Assembly (NCBI GenBank): GCA_021371935.1
Contig: JAJFVF010000005.1
Coordinates: 33,222-97,221 of the forward strand
DNA from: a bacterium
GTDB lineage: Bacteria; Armatimonadota; UBA5829
Reading direction: 5' to 3'
DNA length: 64,000 nt
Shown: in pieces, positions 24,447 through 34,170 of the stretch
Layout of the letters: each line of letters opens with the position of its first letter
Numbering within the stretch: the first letter of the stretch is position 1
Notes under the pieces: model-generated
What the model was told of the DNA's origin: nothing
Database searches by the model: none
Seen by the model: only the letters and a program-made list of their open reading frames with translations
Made by a program: the position numbers and the translations under genes

Positions 24447-27400
24447 CTACTTCTTGACGTAGAGCTTGATAGTCTTTATCTCGCTCTTGCCAAAGTCCAG
24501 AGATATGGAGTTGCCGTTGGCTTGCAGAGCCTTGCCCTGCTCTTCCAGCATGTTCGTCTCCTCAGCCTTTATGATGGACCATTTGGTGGAGAGAACTGCC
24601 TTGGCGGGTTCGTCTTTACTCTCGAACAGCCTTACGATGACTGCTGCGCCGTCACTTGGCTGATCTTCTGCAAATTTCACAGCCGAGATTATCACACTAT
24701 CCGAATCCAGGTTAAGCATCGGTTCACCCGGTTTCAGTGCGCCTGCATGCGCAGGCTCCACTACGCTCACCAGAGGCTGGTTCAACTGCGATGCGCCGCA
24801 TATTGCGCCGGAGTCTTTCCAACTGCCCGCATGCGGGAAGATCGAGTATGTGAAGTGATGCAGCCATTCGTCCGGGTTGTTGTCCGGCTCATATGAAGCT
24901 CTGACAAGCGTGAGAGCCAAAGTATTGCCCTGGGCGCTGTGGCCATATTTGCAATTATTGGCAAGTGTGATGCCTGCTTTGGAATCGGACAAGTCCGCCC
25001 AGCGCAGTGCCGGCACTTCCTGTCCATTTGCCGTGCGCTCGATGGCTCCAAACGGAATTTCATATGCCGCCTTGCTGTCGCCTAGGTATGGAGTAAAGGT
25101 GGTCTTGAGCATGGGTGCGTCGTGCGTTGCACCACCCTTTTCATGCCAGTCGACTTCGGTAACAAAATCGACCCGATCCATACCCATATACACCCTTATC
25201 TGCTGGGTCAGGCTGGAACTGAGGAACTTATGCTTCACCTCGATGGCTGCTGCGACCGGTCCGCTCTCCACCACTTTGACCTCGGCGCCGGATATCAGAC
25301 TGTCCACCCTGGTGATGTCGCCGATATTCCATGCGGACATTGGGTGCGGCTGCTCAAAGTATATCATGAATCTGTTGAGCATACCGGCATTGACTTTACC
25401 CTCAGGTCCCCAGCCCTGCTTGGGCTGAGCAAACTCGATATTATCCTTCTTGAGCAGCAGTGAACTGACTGCCCCTGAGTTCGGATTGATACTGACTTTG
25501 ATGAGATCGTTCTCAACATTCAGTTCGGCCTCATCGGCCTTAATATCGGTGTCGGCCTTTTCATCAACAATTGAATAGACCTTGCAGCCAAGCGACGGCA
25601 CGTCCTTTGCGACGAACACAAGTTTGCCATCGAGGATTTGAGCCGGGAATAGTTTGCCGGATTCGTCCTTGACCGAGACATTCGTCAGGTCTTTGCCTAT
25701 CGACTTAATATCTACCTCCACCAGATCCGTGCGATCCCAGGCAAGCTGGTTGATGACCACAACCTTAGGCTCACCAGATCCAGTATCGACCCTGCTTGCA
25801 AACTTGGAGGCGGAATCGGATATTATCGACATCAAGGAATCATGCGAGGGCTTGAGAGTCTCGGCGGCCTCTCTATAGGTCGAGCCTATGGCGCACCCGC
25901 AGAGTATGTCATGGAACTGATGGAAACACTGGTTCTTCCATGCATCGGCCAGTGTCTTGATCGGATAATCAAGACCAGCATCAATTGAAGCCAAGGCAGC
26001 AAGAGTCTCAGCAGTAAGCAGACTCGTCTCACCATATCTGTTGAGCCACTTGATATCGCCATGACTGCTGTAGCAGCCCTCAAAGATCGTATTAAGCTCA
26101 TCTTCGACTACAGGCAGTTTCGCGCCGGAAGCCTTTATTTTCTCTGAGAAGTTGACAAAGCTGTTCATCTTTGTCTTCGGAAAAAATGGAGTCTTGCCGA
26201 GTTCTATGCCCCGCTCGATATCCTTTGCGGTAGCCGACCCGCCGTGATCGCCAGTGCCGTAGACTTTGAGACCAGACTTAACGCCGATCTGATCATTCAC
26301 CCGCTTTATCGACTCAAGGAAAATCCAGGGCGAAAGATCCCCGCCATAGCCATAGTCATTATATGCCTGCACCTGCGAGCCGTCGGGAGACTGCCACAGA
26401 AACGCCGAGTAGCCCTTGCCTGCACGGCAGAAGTAGTAATAATCTATGCCGCTCTTTTTGAGAATCTGAGGATATGTGGCCGGATGACCGAACGTGTCCG
26501 GCTCCCAGCATACTCTCGGCTCTATATTAAAATTCTCGCGCAGGTAGCGCTTGGAGTGGAGTATCTGCCTGATAAGAGTCTCGCCCATAGCAGTGTTGAG
26601 ATCACCCTCGACCCAAGTGCTGGCCGTCACTTCCCACTTGCCCTGAGCAATGCGTTCCTTGATGCGCTCGAAGACGTCAGGGTGATAGTCCTGCATAGCT
26701 TTATAGACAGCCACCTGGCTCTGCGAAAACACAAAGTCATCATAGCGGCTCATCAAAGAATCCATAGCTGAAAAATCTCGCTTGCAGAGATCGACAGTTT
26801 CGTTCCACGGCCAGAGCCAGTTCATATCAATGTGCGAATGTGCGATGAGATCGATCTCAAATTTCTTTGCATCGGCGTCAAAAGGCATCAGGATGTCTAC
26901 TGCACTCTTCACGCATTCACTCCAGCGCGACCAGTCGTTGTTTTCAAGGGCATCAAGGTCTATCGCATCCACCGCTTTTTGAAGCAGAGACTCTTTTTCG
27001 GTAGTAGGAGCAGACTGAGTATAGTATTTGCACAGCTCGAGCTGCCCGACAAACATATCCATCTCACAGCCGACTTTGTCCAGCGATTCAATTCTTAAGA
27101 ACGTATCCAGGAAAGCCCCGAAACCATCACCGCTCTTGGCCTTGACGGCGAAGAGCAGCTTTTCGCCGGGCTTGCAACTATCCAGCACCTTAAGCTCTAT
27201 TGCTCTTGTGTCCGACCAGAACGGCTCATGATAGATACGCTTACCATTGAGGAATATAGTGGAGCCAATTGGAAATATGAAGATGAAATCCGCAGACGAA
27301 CCTGCAAGACCGATACCGCAGACTTCCTCCGGCAAAATGACCTCTTTCCAGAACCACGCATCACCGCGCGCAGATGACCATGTGTACCCGCTATTGGCAA

Positions 27401-27551
27401 TCTCATGTTCACCCGCAAAGAGAGCCTCGCATGGCTCATCGAAACCATCAACAATCTTGTGGGACCACCCTCTCAAGGCCTCGACCTGTACAAGAGCCTC
27501 TTTTTTGTCTTTAATCGATTGAATTGTTCGATCTAAACTGCTATAGTCCAT
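24447..27551 (-). CDS. Alpha-mannosidase, GH38 family
   Basis: A 1034-residue retaining alpha-mannosidase. The zinc site is visible as IAHSHIDMNWLWPWNETVDL (His-x-Asp), and the nucleophile region as CWEPDTFGHPATYPQILKKS. A further His block is FHQFHDILCGC. The GH38 middle helical and C-terminal beta domains run from about 560 to the end. No signal peptide is present, so it is cytoplasmic and would degrade imported mannosides or glycan fragments. ATG at 27551 is preceded by AGAGAGGAAA. It is divergent from the isomerase/kinase pair across 200 bases, suggesting shared control. Confidence 0.93.
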   Translation of the reverse strand: MDYSSLDRTIQSIKDKKEALVQVEALRGWSHKIVDGFDEPCEALFAGEHEIANSGYTWSSARGDAWFWKEVILPEEVCGIGLAGSSADFIFIFPIGSTIFLNGKRIYHEPFWSDTRAIELKVLDSCKPGEKLLFAVKAKSGDGFGAFLDTFLRIESLDKVGCEMDMFVGQLELCKYYTQSAPTTEKESLLQKAVDAIDLDALENNDWSRWSECVKSAVDILMPFDADAKKFEIDLIAHSHIDMNWLWPWNETVDLCKRDFSAMDSLMSRYDDFVFSQSQVAVYKAMQDYHPDVFERIKERIAQGKWEVTASTWVEGDLNTAMGETLIRQILHSKRYLRENFNIEPRVCWEPDTFGHPATYPQILKKSGIDYYYFCRAGKGYSAFLWQSPDGSQVQAYNDYGYGGDLSPWIFLESIKRVNDQIGVKSGLKVYGTGDHGGSATAKDIERGIELGKTPFFPKTKMNSFVNFSEKIKASGAKLPVVEDELNTIFEGCYSSHGDIKWLNRYGETSLLTAETLAALASIDAGLDYPIKTLADAWKNQCFHQFHDILCGCAIGSTYREAAETLKPSHDSLMSIISDSASKFASRVDTGSGEPKVVVINQLAWDRTDLVEVDIKSIGKDLTNVSVKDESGKLFPAQILDGKLVFVAKDVPSLGCKVYSIVDEKADTDIKADEAELNVENDLIKVSINPNSGAVSSLLLKKDNIEFAQPKQGWGPEGKVNAGMLNRFMIYFEQPHPMSAWNIGDITRVDSLISGAEVKVVESGPVAAAIEVKHKFLSSSLTQQIRVYMGMDRVDFVTEVDWHEKGGATHDAPMLKTTFTPYLGDSKAAYEIPFGAIERTANGQEVPALRWADLSDSKAGITLANNCKYGHSAQGNTLALTLVRASYEPDNNPDEWLHHFTYSIFPHAGSWKDSGAICGASQLNQPLVSVVEPAHAGALKPGEPMLNLDSDSVIISAVKFAEDQPSDGAAVIVRLFESKDEPAKAVLSTKWSIIKAEETNMLEEQGKALQANGNSISLDFGKSEIKTIKLYVKK

Positions 27552-27691
27552 CCGTTTCCTCTCTTGGAAATAGCTGAGAACCATGAAAAGCGCTCAGTCA
27601 TATAATTGTTCAATGGTGTCCTAAAACGCACCGTATCGACGCGATCAAACTTGTCCACTTTAGCATTTTGAAAGGCACCGGTCAAGCCAAT

Positions 27692-27720
27692 TTGACACTC
27701 TTTGCAGCATTATCTACTAT
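27692..27720 (+). promoter_or_regulatory. Sigma-70 promoter of the isomerase-kinase operon
   Basis: TTGACA (27692-27697), 17 bases, TACTAT (27715-27720), about 31 bases before the start codon. Confidence 0.75.
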
Positions 27721-27751
27721 ATATTTATAACATTGGCAGAGGAGCAATCAA

Positions 27752-29248
27752 ATGAGAAGCACGCCTATCGGGTTGGTTATGCTCAATGATGAGCGCGAGC
27801 ACGTTTGGACACAGAACGTCAATGAAAATATGGCCGTGGTCGACAAGTGGGCGGCTATTATCCGAAAGGGCATGAGAAATCAGGACGGCAGCGCGCCGGA
27901 AGTGATTACGGCGTCAAAGACTATCACATCGGTCAGAGTGGCTCAGGAAGTCGGAGAAGAACTGGCTCGGGCTAATGTAAAACAGCTTATTATGTGCTAT
28001 AACGTCTGGAACTTCCCCTTCCTCGCCTGGCCTCTGGTAAACAGCCTGGGATCCGATATTCCAATACTCTCGCTGTCTAACAACAACGGCAAATATCCCG
28101 GCAATGTGGGTCTGCTGGCAAGCGACGGTGCTTTGAGGCAGGCAGGCAGGCGTACCCATCGCATAGTCGGTGAGATTGATGACCCGGAAGTCCAGAAAAA
28201 CGTTTTCGCCTGGCTGAGAGCATCACAGGCAGCCACGACCATGAAAAATGAGGTCTATGGTCTCTACGGCGGCCACTCCATGGGTATGGAGACCGGCTAT
28301 TTCCATTTAACCCCCACCCTGAAAGCATTCGGCACGACTTGCTGTCAGATAGACCAATTGCAGCTTGTCGAGACAATGAAAACTATACCTCAAAAAGAGA
28401 TCGAGGCCGGGCTAAAGTGGTTTGAGGAAATGCTCGGCGACCGGCTGCTCTATGACGGCAAGATGCTCACCCCGGAAACCCTGAAGACCCAGATCGGGAT
28501 ATACCTGGCGATGGAGGCTGTCAACAAGGAAAAGGGGTTTGACTTCTGCGGTCTGAAGGGCCAGCGGGAGCTTACGGAATATATATGCTTGGGCGATGTG
28601 CCTGAGATGATAATGAACGACCCATATGATTGGCGTGGACCCAAAGAGCCTACAGTCTGCGCCACTGAAGCTGATTCGTACGCTGCGATAACGATGCAGT
28701 CGCTCAAATATATCAGCGGCGGTCTGCCGACCCTGTTTATGGATGTCCGGCTCTATCACCCAGAACTCGATATCTGGGACTGGTGCAACTCCGGCAATCA
28801 CTCATCATGGTATGCTTCCCGCAGCTATGACCCGAATGAAAACTTCAAGAAAATCACATTCCATCCGGCGCTGGAATTCTATTTCAAGGCTGGGGGCGCA
28901 TCCGTTGAGTTCGATGCAGCGCCAGGCAAGATGACCTTCGCCAGGCTGGGACTGTGGGACGAGAAGCCGTTTATGGCGATAGTGCCCGGCGAAGTTGTGG
29001 ACCTGCCAGCCGAAGAGCGAAAGAGACTCAATGCGCAGACAGACCCGACATGGCCGCATGTGCATGCAAGGCTCGACTGCAGCTTCGACGAATTCCTGTC
29101 TGCTTTCCCGGCTAATCATGCTCATGGTGTCTATGGCGATGTGGTCAAAGAGCTTAACTACTACTGCGAGATAACAGGAATCAGCCCGATAATCCTTGGT
29201 CCGAGACAGTCAGAGAGAATACTGCCCATTTGGGAAAGGGTCAAGTGA
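27752..29248 (+). CDS. L-fucose/L-arabinose isomerase-family enzyme
   Basis: The 498-residue protein has the fucose/arabinose isomerase fold: N-terminal Rossmann-like domains (ANVKQLIMCYNVWNFPFLAW) and the metal-site region YGGHSMGMETGYFHLTPTL. A C-terminal domain with CATEADSYAAITMQSLKYIS and AHGVYGDVVKELNYYCEITG follows. Family members interconvert aldoses and ketoses using Mn. Exact sugar (fucose, arabinose, rhamnose-like) is unclear. Its stop overlaps the start of a ribulokinase-type kinase (TGATG), which is the expected next enzyme. Confidence 0.85.
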   Translation: MRSTPIGLVMLNDEREHVWTQNVNENMAVVDKWAAIIRKGMRNQDGSAPEVITASKTITSVRVAQEVGEELARANVKQLIMCYNVWNFPFLAWPLVNSLGSDIPILSLSNNNGKYPGNVGLLASDGALRQAGRRTHRIVGEIDDPEVQKNVFAWLRASQAATTMKNEVYGLYGGHSMGMETGYFHLTPTLKAFGTTCCQIDQLQLVETMKTIPQKEIEAGLKWFEEMLGDRLLYDGKMLTPETLKTQIGIYLAMEAVNKEKGFDFCGLKGQRELTEYICLGDVPEMIMNDPYDWRGPKEPTVCATEADSYAAITMQSLKYISGGLPTLFMDVRLYHPELDIWDWCNSGNHSSWYASRSYDPNENFKKITFHPALEFYFKAGGASVEFDAAPGKMTFARLGLWDEKPFMAIVPGEVVDLPAEERKRLNAQTDPTWPHVHARLDCSFDEFLSAFPANHAHGVYGDVVKELNYYCEITGISPIILGPRQSERILPIWERVK

Positions 29249-30906
29249 TGAAATACGCCCTGGGAATCGACTTTGGGACACTCTCTGCTCGCGCTCTGCT
29301 GGTGGATGTGGAAACGGGCAATGAGATTGCGACTAGCGTCTGTGACTATCCGAGCGGCGTGATTGACGACGTGTTGCCCACATCAGGCGCAAAGCTGCCG
29401 CCGGACTGGGCACTTCAGGACCCTCGTGATTACCTGACATGCCTTGAAAAAGTCGTACGGAGTGTGATGGCAGATGCAAGCGCAAAGCCTGAGGATGTAG
29501 TCGGGATAGGTCTGGACTTCACAGCGTGCACGATATTGCCCATAGACAAAAATGGCGAGCCGCTGTGCTTCGACCCCAAGTGGGAAAAGAACCCGCATGC
29601 ATGGGTCAAGCTCTGGAAGCACCATGCCGCTCAGCCGGAGGCGAACAAGGTAACTGAAGTTGCCCTGGCACGGGGTGAGACTTTTCTAGACAGATATGGC
29701 GGCAAGGTTAGTTCCGAGTGGTTCTTCCCGAAACTCCTCCAGATACTTGATGAGGCCCCAGAAGTATATGCCGCAGCGGATAAATTCATTGAAGCAGGCG
29801 ATTGGATCGCCATGAAACTTACCGGCGTGGAGGCCAGAAGCGCATGCGCGGCGGGATATAAGTCTATGTGGGACAAACAGGAATGCTTTCCATCAAATGA
29901 CTTCCTGCGCGCGCTGAACCCGCGGATCGAACGCATAATAGATGAGAAAATGAGCCGCAACATCCTGCCTGTCGGAACAAAGGCCGGCGAGCTGACCCCC
30001 ATGATGGCGCAAACTTTGGGGATTGAACCGGGAACGGCTGTGGCGGTATCCGTAATAGATGCCCATGCCGCAATTCCAGCCGCCACTGTCACTAAAGACG
30101 GCACGATGGTGATAATAATGGGCACCAGCAGCTGCCATATCATTCTCGGCAGTCAGCCTAAGTGTGTCGAAGGCATCTCGGGGTATGTCGAGGACGGGGT
30201 CATACCTGGCTACTACGGTTTTGAAGCCGGGCAGTGCTGCGTGGGTGACCACTTCGCATGGTTTGTCGATAATTGCGTCCCGGCATCATATACCAACGAG
30301 GCCAGTTCACGTGGAATGGGCATACACGATCTGCTCATAGAAAAAGCCTCAAGGCTAAAACCCGGCGAAAATGGCTTGATCGCACTGGACTGGTGGAACG
30401 GCAACAGAAGCGTTTTGGTCGACGCAGACCTCACCGGCATGATTGTCGGTATGAAGTTGGACACTAAACCTGAACACATTTATCGAGCGCTGATTGAGGC
30501 GACTGCTTTCGGCACTAAGGTAATCATCGACGCCTTCGAGCGCGACGGCATAGCGGTAGATGAGATCGTCGCCTGTGGAGGTCTGGCGGAGAAAAACCAT
30601 CTGCTGATGCAGATATATGCGGATGTCGCGAACAGAGAGTTCAAGGTGGCGGCATCGGCTCAGACATGCGCGCTAGGCTCGGCCATGTGGGGAGCAGTGG
30701 CAGCAGGCAGAGCAAAAGGCGGTTATGACAATATAACTCAGGCTGCGGAGAAGATGGCGGCTGTAAAGGATATCAGCTACAAGCCCAACCCCAAAAGCCA
30801 TAGTGTATACTCCAGGCTCTTTGCCGAATATATGAAGCTGCACGACTATTTTGGGCGCGGCGAAAACAATGTGATGAAAGTCCTTAAAGACATAAAAGGC
30901 AGCTAA
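29248..30906 (+). CDS. Ribulokinase-type FGGY carbohydrate kinase
   Basis: A 552-residue kinase with the AraB layout. It starts MKYALGIDFGTLSARALLVD (phosphate 1 loop), then GIGLDFTACTILPIDKNGEP, the FGGY-like block GYYGFEAGQCCVGDHFAW, and a C-terminal ATP-binding VDEIVACGGLAEKNHLLMQI. The length and the long insert after residue 40 fit ribulokinases better than xylulokinases or fuculokinases. It phosphorylates the ketose made by the preceding isomerase. The ATG overlaps the isomerase stop by one base; the earlier in-frame codon at 29230 is inside that gene. No epimerase or aldolase gene follows. Confidence 0.88.
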   Translation: MKYALGIDFGTLSARALLVDVETGNEIATSVCDYPSGVIDDVLPTSGAKLPPDWALQDPRDYLTCLEKVVRSVMADASAKPEDVVGIGLDFTACTILPIDKNGEPLCFDPKWEKNPHAWVKLWKHHAAQPEANKVTEVALARGETFLDRYGGKVSSEWFFPKLLQILDEAPEVYAAADKFIEAGDWIAMKLTGVEARSACAAGYKSMWDKQECFPSNDFLRALNPRIERIIDEKMSRNILPVGTKAGELTPMMAQTLGIEPGTAVAVSVIDAHAAIPAATVTKDGTMVIIMGTSSCHIILGSQPKCVEGISGYVEDGVIPGYYGFEAGQCCVGDHFAWFVDNCVPASYTNEASSRGMGIHDLLIEKASRLKPGENGLIALDWWNGNRSVLVDADLTGMIVGMKLDTKPEHIYRALIEATAFGTKVIIDAFERDGIAVDEIVACGGLAEKNHLLMQIYADVANREFKVAASAQTCALGSAMWGAVAAGRAKGGYDNITQAAEKMAAVKDISYKPNPKSHSVYSRLFAEYMKLHDYFGRGENNVMKVLKDIKGS

Positions 30907-30910
30907 TTAA

Positions 30911-30939
30911 TGATGGGCCGGAGAAACCCCGGCCCATCA
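30911..30939. terminator. Bidirectional terminator
   Basis: TGATGGGCCGG (30911-30921) pairs with CCGGCCCATCA (30929-30939). It serves the kinase and the convergent RCC1-repeat gene. Confidence 0.8.
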
Positions 30940-30946
30940 GACTTAT

Positions 30947-33900
30947 TTACTGCTGACCTTTTGTGTAGTTTGTAATCAGTGCGGATGCGCTGGTCAGTGT
31001 CGGAGGATTGGTGGAGGTATCTAGTATTCCTCTGATACTCACAAAGTCATCATCGTCTACACCGGTGACCGCATTATCTGACATTACCACATTTACATTC
31101 ACACTGGACCCATCGTTGATGCTGAAGTGAGTCGAATCGATTACGCTTGCCCGGCCATACAGCCTGAAGATGAACTGCCCACAAGCATCTGCCATTATCG
31201 GGTCATTCAAAGACCTGCCGTTCGCCGCCACAACCATGGCCGTCCTGTAAAACGCGCTTGAATCGGTAGAGGAATTGCCCGCTGCATCCGTTGCAGTTAT
31301 GCACACGTTATGATTGCCTATCTCGGGCAGTGCCGTCATATCACAAATCCATGAATTCGATGCGTATTCTCCGCATATCAATTTATTCTGAAGAGACATT
31401 TCATTTGCAGACGCTGAGGCCACACCCCAGTTATCGACTATAGTGGCATCGACATTCAGTATATCCCCTGCAGCAAACATGCATGGGGTAGTTCCGTATG
31501 GAGTCCTGATGCTGACACCGGATATCACCGGTCCGGTGGTATCAAGAATTATAGTATCACAGACGGGCACTGACTCATTGTCGTCATCGTCTTTGAACTT
31601 GGCATATACGCTTTTAATACCGTCACCATCCGTCAATGTCCAGTTCTTTGTACTACTACATAACTCCCAGTCTCCATATGTAACACCATCATTGCTGAAA
31701 CACATTTGCGAGGCAGTGCTCTCCGATGACATGGCTATGCTCAAGCTTACTGCCGTGGAATTGGTGCAGGCATCTCCCGAGTTTATGGTTATTGAGGCGG
31801 AAGCATCGCCATCGGAAGTGACCATATCAGGCACCTTAGCAGGTGTTATGTGAGATGTAGTGGTGCCATCACCAAGTTGGCCATAATAATTATCGCCCCA
31901 CGTCCATAATGTGCCCTCACAGCCGAGAGCAATGCTGTGATACACACCTGCAGATATTGCCTTTATGTTACTGACGATCGGCACTTGAAATGGAACGGCA
32001 TGAGTATATGTCGTACCATCACCAAGTTGACCGCGTTCATTCCTTCCCCAAGCCCATACTGTGCCGTCATTTTTTAGTGCGAGGTTGAAATAATTATAAC
32101 TCGCACTAATCGCCGTGATTCCTGTAAGACTCTGTATTTTACTTGGTGGATAACTTCCTGTTGTAGTTCCATTGCCAAGCTGACCGTAACTGTTGCGCCC
32201 CCAAGCCCATATGGTACCGTCGCATTTAAGTGCTATGCCGTGATCATTGCCTGCAGATATTGCCACAATTCCACTCAGCCCGAGAACCTGAATGGGGATG
32301 GTGCTATCTTGCAATGTCTCACCGCATAGGTATCCATGGCCCCATGCCCATACAGTGCCGTCGTTCTTGAGCGCAAGAGCATAAAAATAGCCGCATGCAA
32401 CAGCCACTACACCAGTTAAACCAGACACCTGAACCGGATATGATGTGCTTGTTGTTGTACCATTTCCAAGTTGACCGTAGTTATTCTGTCCAAAACCCCA
32501 TACGGTACCGTCGTGCTTTATGACTAAAGTATATCTATTGCCTGCATCAACTGCTATCGCGTCTGTTATTTCCGATTTTTGAACAGGCGACAAAATTGCT
32601 GATGGAAGTAAATTCTGTCCCCATATCCACACCGAACCATCATTTTCAAGCGCGGATGTATGCATGCTCCCTGCCGATACCGCTAAAGTTCCCGTCAAAT
32701 TTTTCGTCATCACCGGACGAGGTCTGCTGGTTGTTGTGCCATCGCCCAGTTGACCATAATTATTCTGCCCCCATGCCCATACAGTGTCATCGCTCTTGAG
32801 CACAGTATTATGGAAAACGCCCGCTGATATAGCCACTACCGGGCATAGGCCTGCTGCTTGAACCGGGGTGTCACTGTTACTTTCACAGTAAATTCCTAGT
32901 TGACCGTAACAGTTGCTTCCCCAAGACCACACGCTGCCGTTATCTTTGAGAGCCGCCATATGTATGCAACCAGCAGCTATTGACTTTACGCCTGTTAAAG
33001 TTGCCACCACAGTCGGTGTAGAAACATAGCAAGATTGACCAGTAAGATCGAAGCCCCATGTCCATACGGTACCGTTGCTTTTTATGGCAGCGCTTATGTC
33101 ATAGCCCGCTGCAATAGCAATTACGCCTGTGAGTCCTATTGCTCTGACGGGGATGCTGCTGTTATCTGTCGTCCCATCACCAAGTTGGCCGCCATTGTTC
33201 ATTCCCCAAGACCACACGGTGCCGTTGCCCTTTAAAGCAACTGTGTGATAGGTACCTGCCGATATGGCAGTCACTCCGGTCAATCCAAGCACTTGAACGG
33301 GAAAAGTACTGTTGATGGTTGTTCCATCACCAAGTTGGCCAAAATAGTTCCAGCCCCATGTCCACACATTACCGTTGCTGTCGAGAGCGACAGAATGTCC
33401 ATAACTTGCAGCTATGTTAGTCACATTTGATAGAGAAGATATTTGAACCGGAGTCATGCTGCCGGCGGTTGTTCCATCACCAAGTTGGCCATAAGCGTTG
33501 TTGCCCCATGCCCACACTCTGCCATCACTATCAAGCGCGAGAGTATGGTAATAACCGGCCGCCACTGCTACCACATTTTCCAGACCTGTGACCTGGACTG
33601 GAGTGCTGCTGGTGGTAATAGTTCCGTCGCCAAGCTGGCCATAATCGTTACGTCCCCAGGACCATACAGTGCCATCGCTCTTCAGAGCAACGCAATGTGC
33701 CTTACCCGCAGCGATTGTAGTGACCTGTGTGAGATTCCGCACCCTTGTTGGATAGTAATGAGATTGGATTGTTGCATCACCAAGCTGACCGCTCTCATTT
33801 GCTCCCCAACCCCATACAGTGCCATCGCCCATAAGGGCTATGGTGAAGTCTTGACCAGCAGCAATCGAGGTGATTTGCGCTCCTAGCACGTATGGGCATG

Positions 33901-33952
33901 CGCACATGATTAGAGCAAAAACAATGAGCAGTATTACCACTTTCCCTTGCAT
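30947..33952 (-). CDS. Secreted RCC1-repeat (double beta-propeller) protein
   Basis: The 1001-residue protein has a signal peptide (MQGKVVILLIVFALIMCACP) and 14 RCC1-type repeats of about 50 residues. Each follows the pattern AISAGxxHxxALKxDGTVWAWG then NxYGQLGDGTT. Fourteen repeats would make two seven-bladed propellers. A cysteine pair (EPWxDACTN-like region near residue 720) and two Ig-like or bacterial Ig domains follow to the C-terminus (SASITINSGDACTNSTAVSL). Function is probably surface binding. The start at 33952 has GGAGG 8 bases upstream; earlier in-frame codons precede that site. Repeats are diverged, not identical. Confidence 0.88.
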   Translation of the reverse strand: MQGKVVILLIVFALIMCACPYVLGAQITSIAAGQDFTIALMGDGTVWGWGANESGQLGDATIQSHYYPTRVRNLTQVTTIAAGKAHCVALKSDGTVWSWGRNDYGQLGDGTITTSSTPVQVTGLENVVAVAAGYYHTLALDSDGRVWAWGNNAYGQLGDGTTAGSMTPVQISSLSNVTNIAASYGHSVALDSNGNVWTWGWNYFGQLGDGTTINSTFPVQVLGLTGVTAISAGTYHTVALKGNGTVWSWGMNNGGQLGDGTTDNSSIPVRAIGLTGVIAIAAGYDISAAIKSNGTVWTWGFDLTGQSCYVSTPTVVATLTGVKSIAAGCIHMAALKDNGSVWSWGSNCYGQLGIYCESNSDTPVQAAGLCPVVAISAGVFHNTVLKSDDTVWAWGQNNYGQLGDGTTTSRPRPVMTKNLTGTLAVSAGSMHTSALENDGSVWIWGQNLLPSAILSPVQKSEITDAIAVDAGNRYTLVIKHDGTVWGFGQNNYGQLGNGTTTSTSYPVQVSGLTGVVAVACGYFYALALKNDGTVWAWGHGYLCGETLQDSTIPIQVLGLSGIVAISAGNDHGIALKCDGTIWAWGRNSYGQLGNGTTTGSYPPSKIQSLTGITAISASYNYFNLALKNDGTVWAWGRNERGQLGDGTTYTHAVPFQVPIVSNIKAISAGVYHSIALGCEGTLWTWGDNYYGQLGDGTTTSHITPAKVPDMVTSDGDASASITINSGDACTNSTAVSLSIAMSSESTASQMCFSNDGVTYGDWELCSSTKNWTLTDGDGIKSVYAKFKDDDDNESVPVCDTIILDTTGPVISGVSIRTPYGTTPCMFAAGDILNVDATIVDNWGVASASANEMSLQNKLICGEYASNSWICDMTALPEIGNHNVCITATDAAGNSSTDSSAFYRTAMVVAANGRSLNDPIMADACGQFIFRLYGRASVIDSTHFSINDGSSVNVNVVMSDNAVTGVDDDDFVSIRGILDTSTNPPTLTSASALITNYTKGQQ

Positions 33953-34029
33953 TTGAGAAACCTCCATTGGGTTACTCACATCTGCTGCCTTTCAGAGTGA
34001 GTGTGGTCTACTGCCCGCTCGCTAACTTA

Positions 34030-34058
34030 TAAATATCCTACAATCGGCACATTGTCAA
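34030..34058 (-). promoter_or_regulatory. Sigma-70 promoter of the RCC1-repeat gene
   Basis: Minus strand TTGACA (34058-34053), 17 bases, TATTTA (34035-34030). Confidence 0.65.
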
Positions 34059-34170
34059 GTATCACGAACTATTTTTTGCTTTATATGCAGCCAGGCGAGC
34101 AAAAGATGACAGGTGATAAAAATAATGAGGTAAGTAAGGATGCAAGAATCGGCTCTCGGTTATTTATCGT

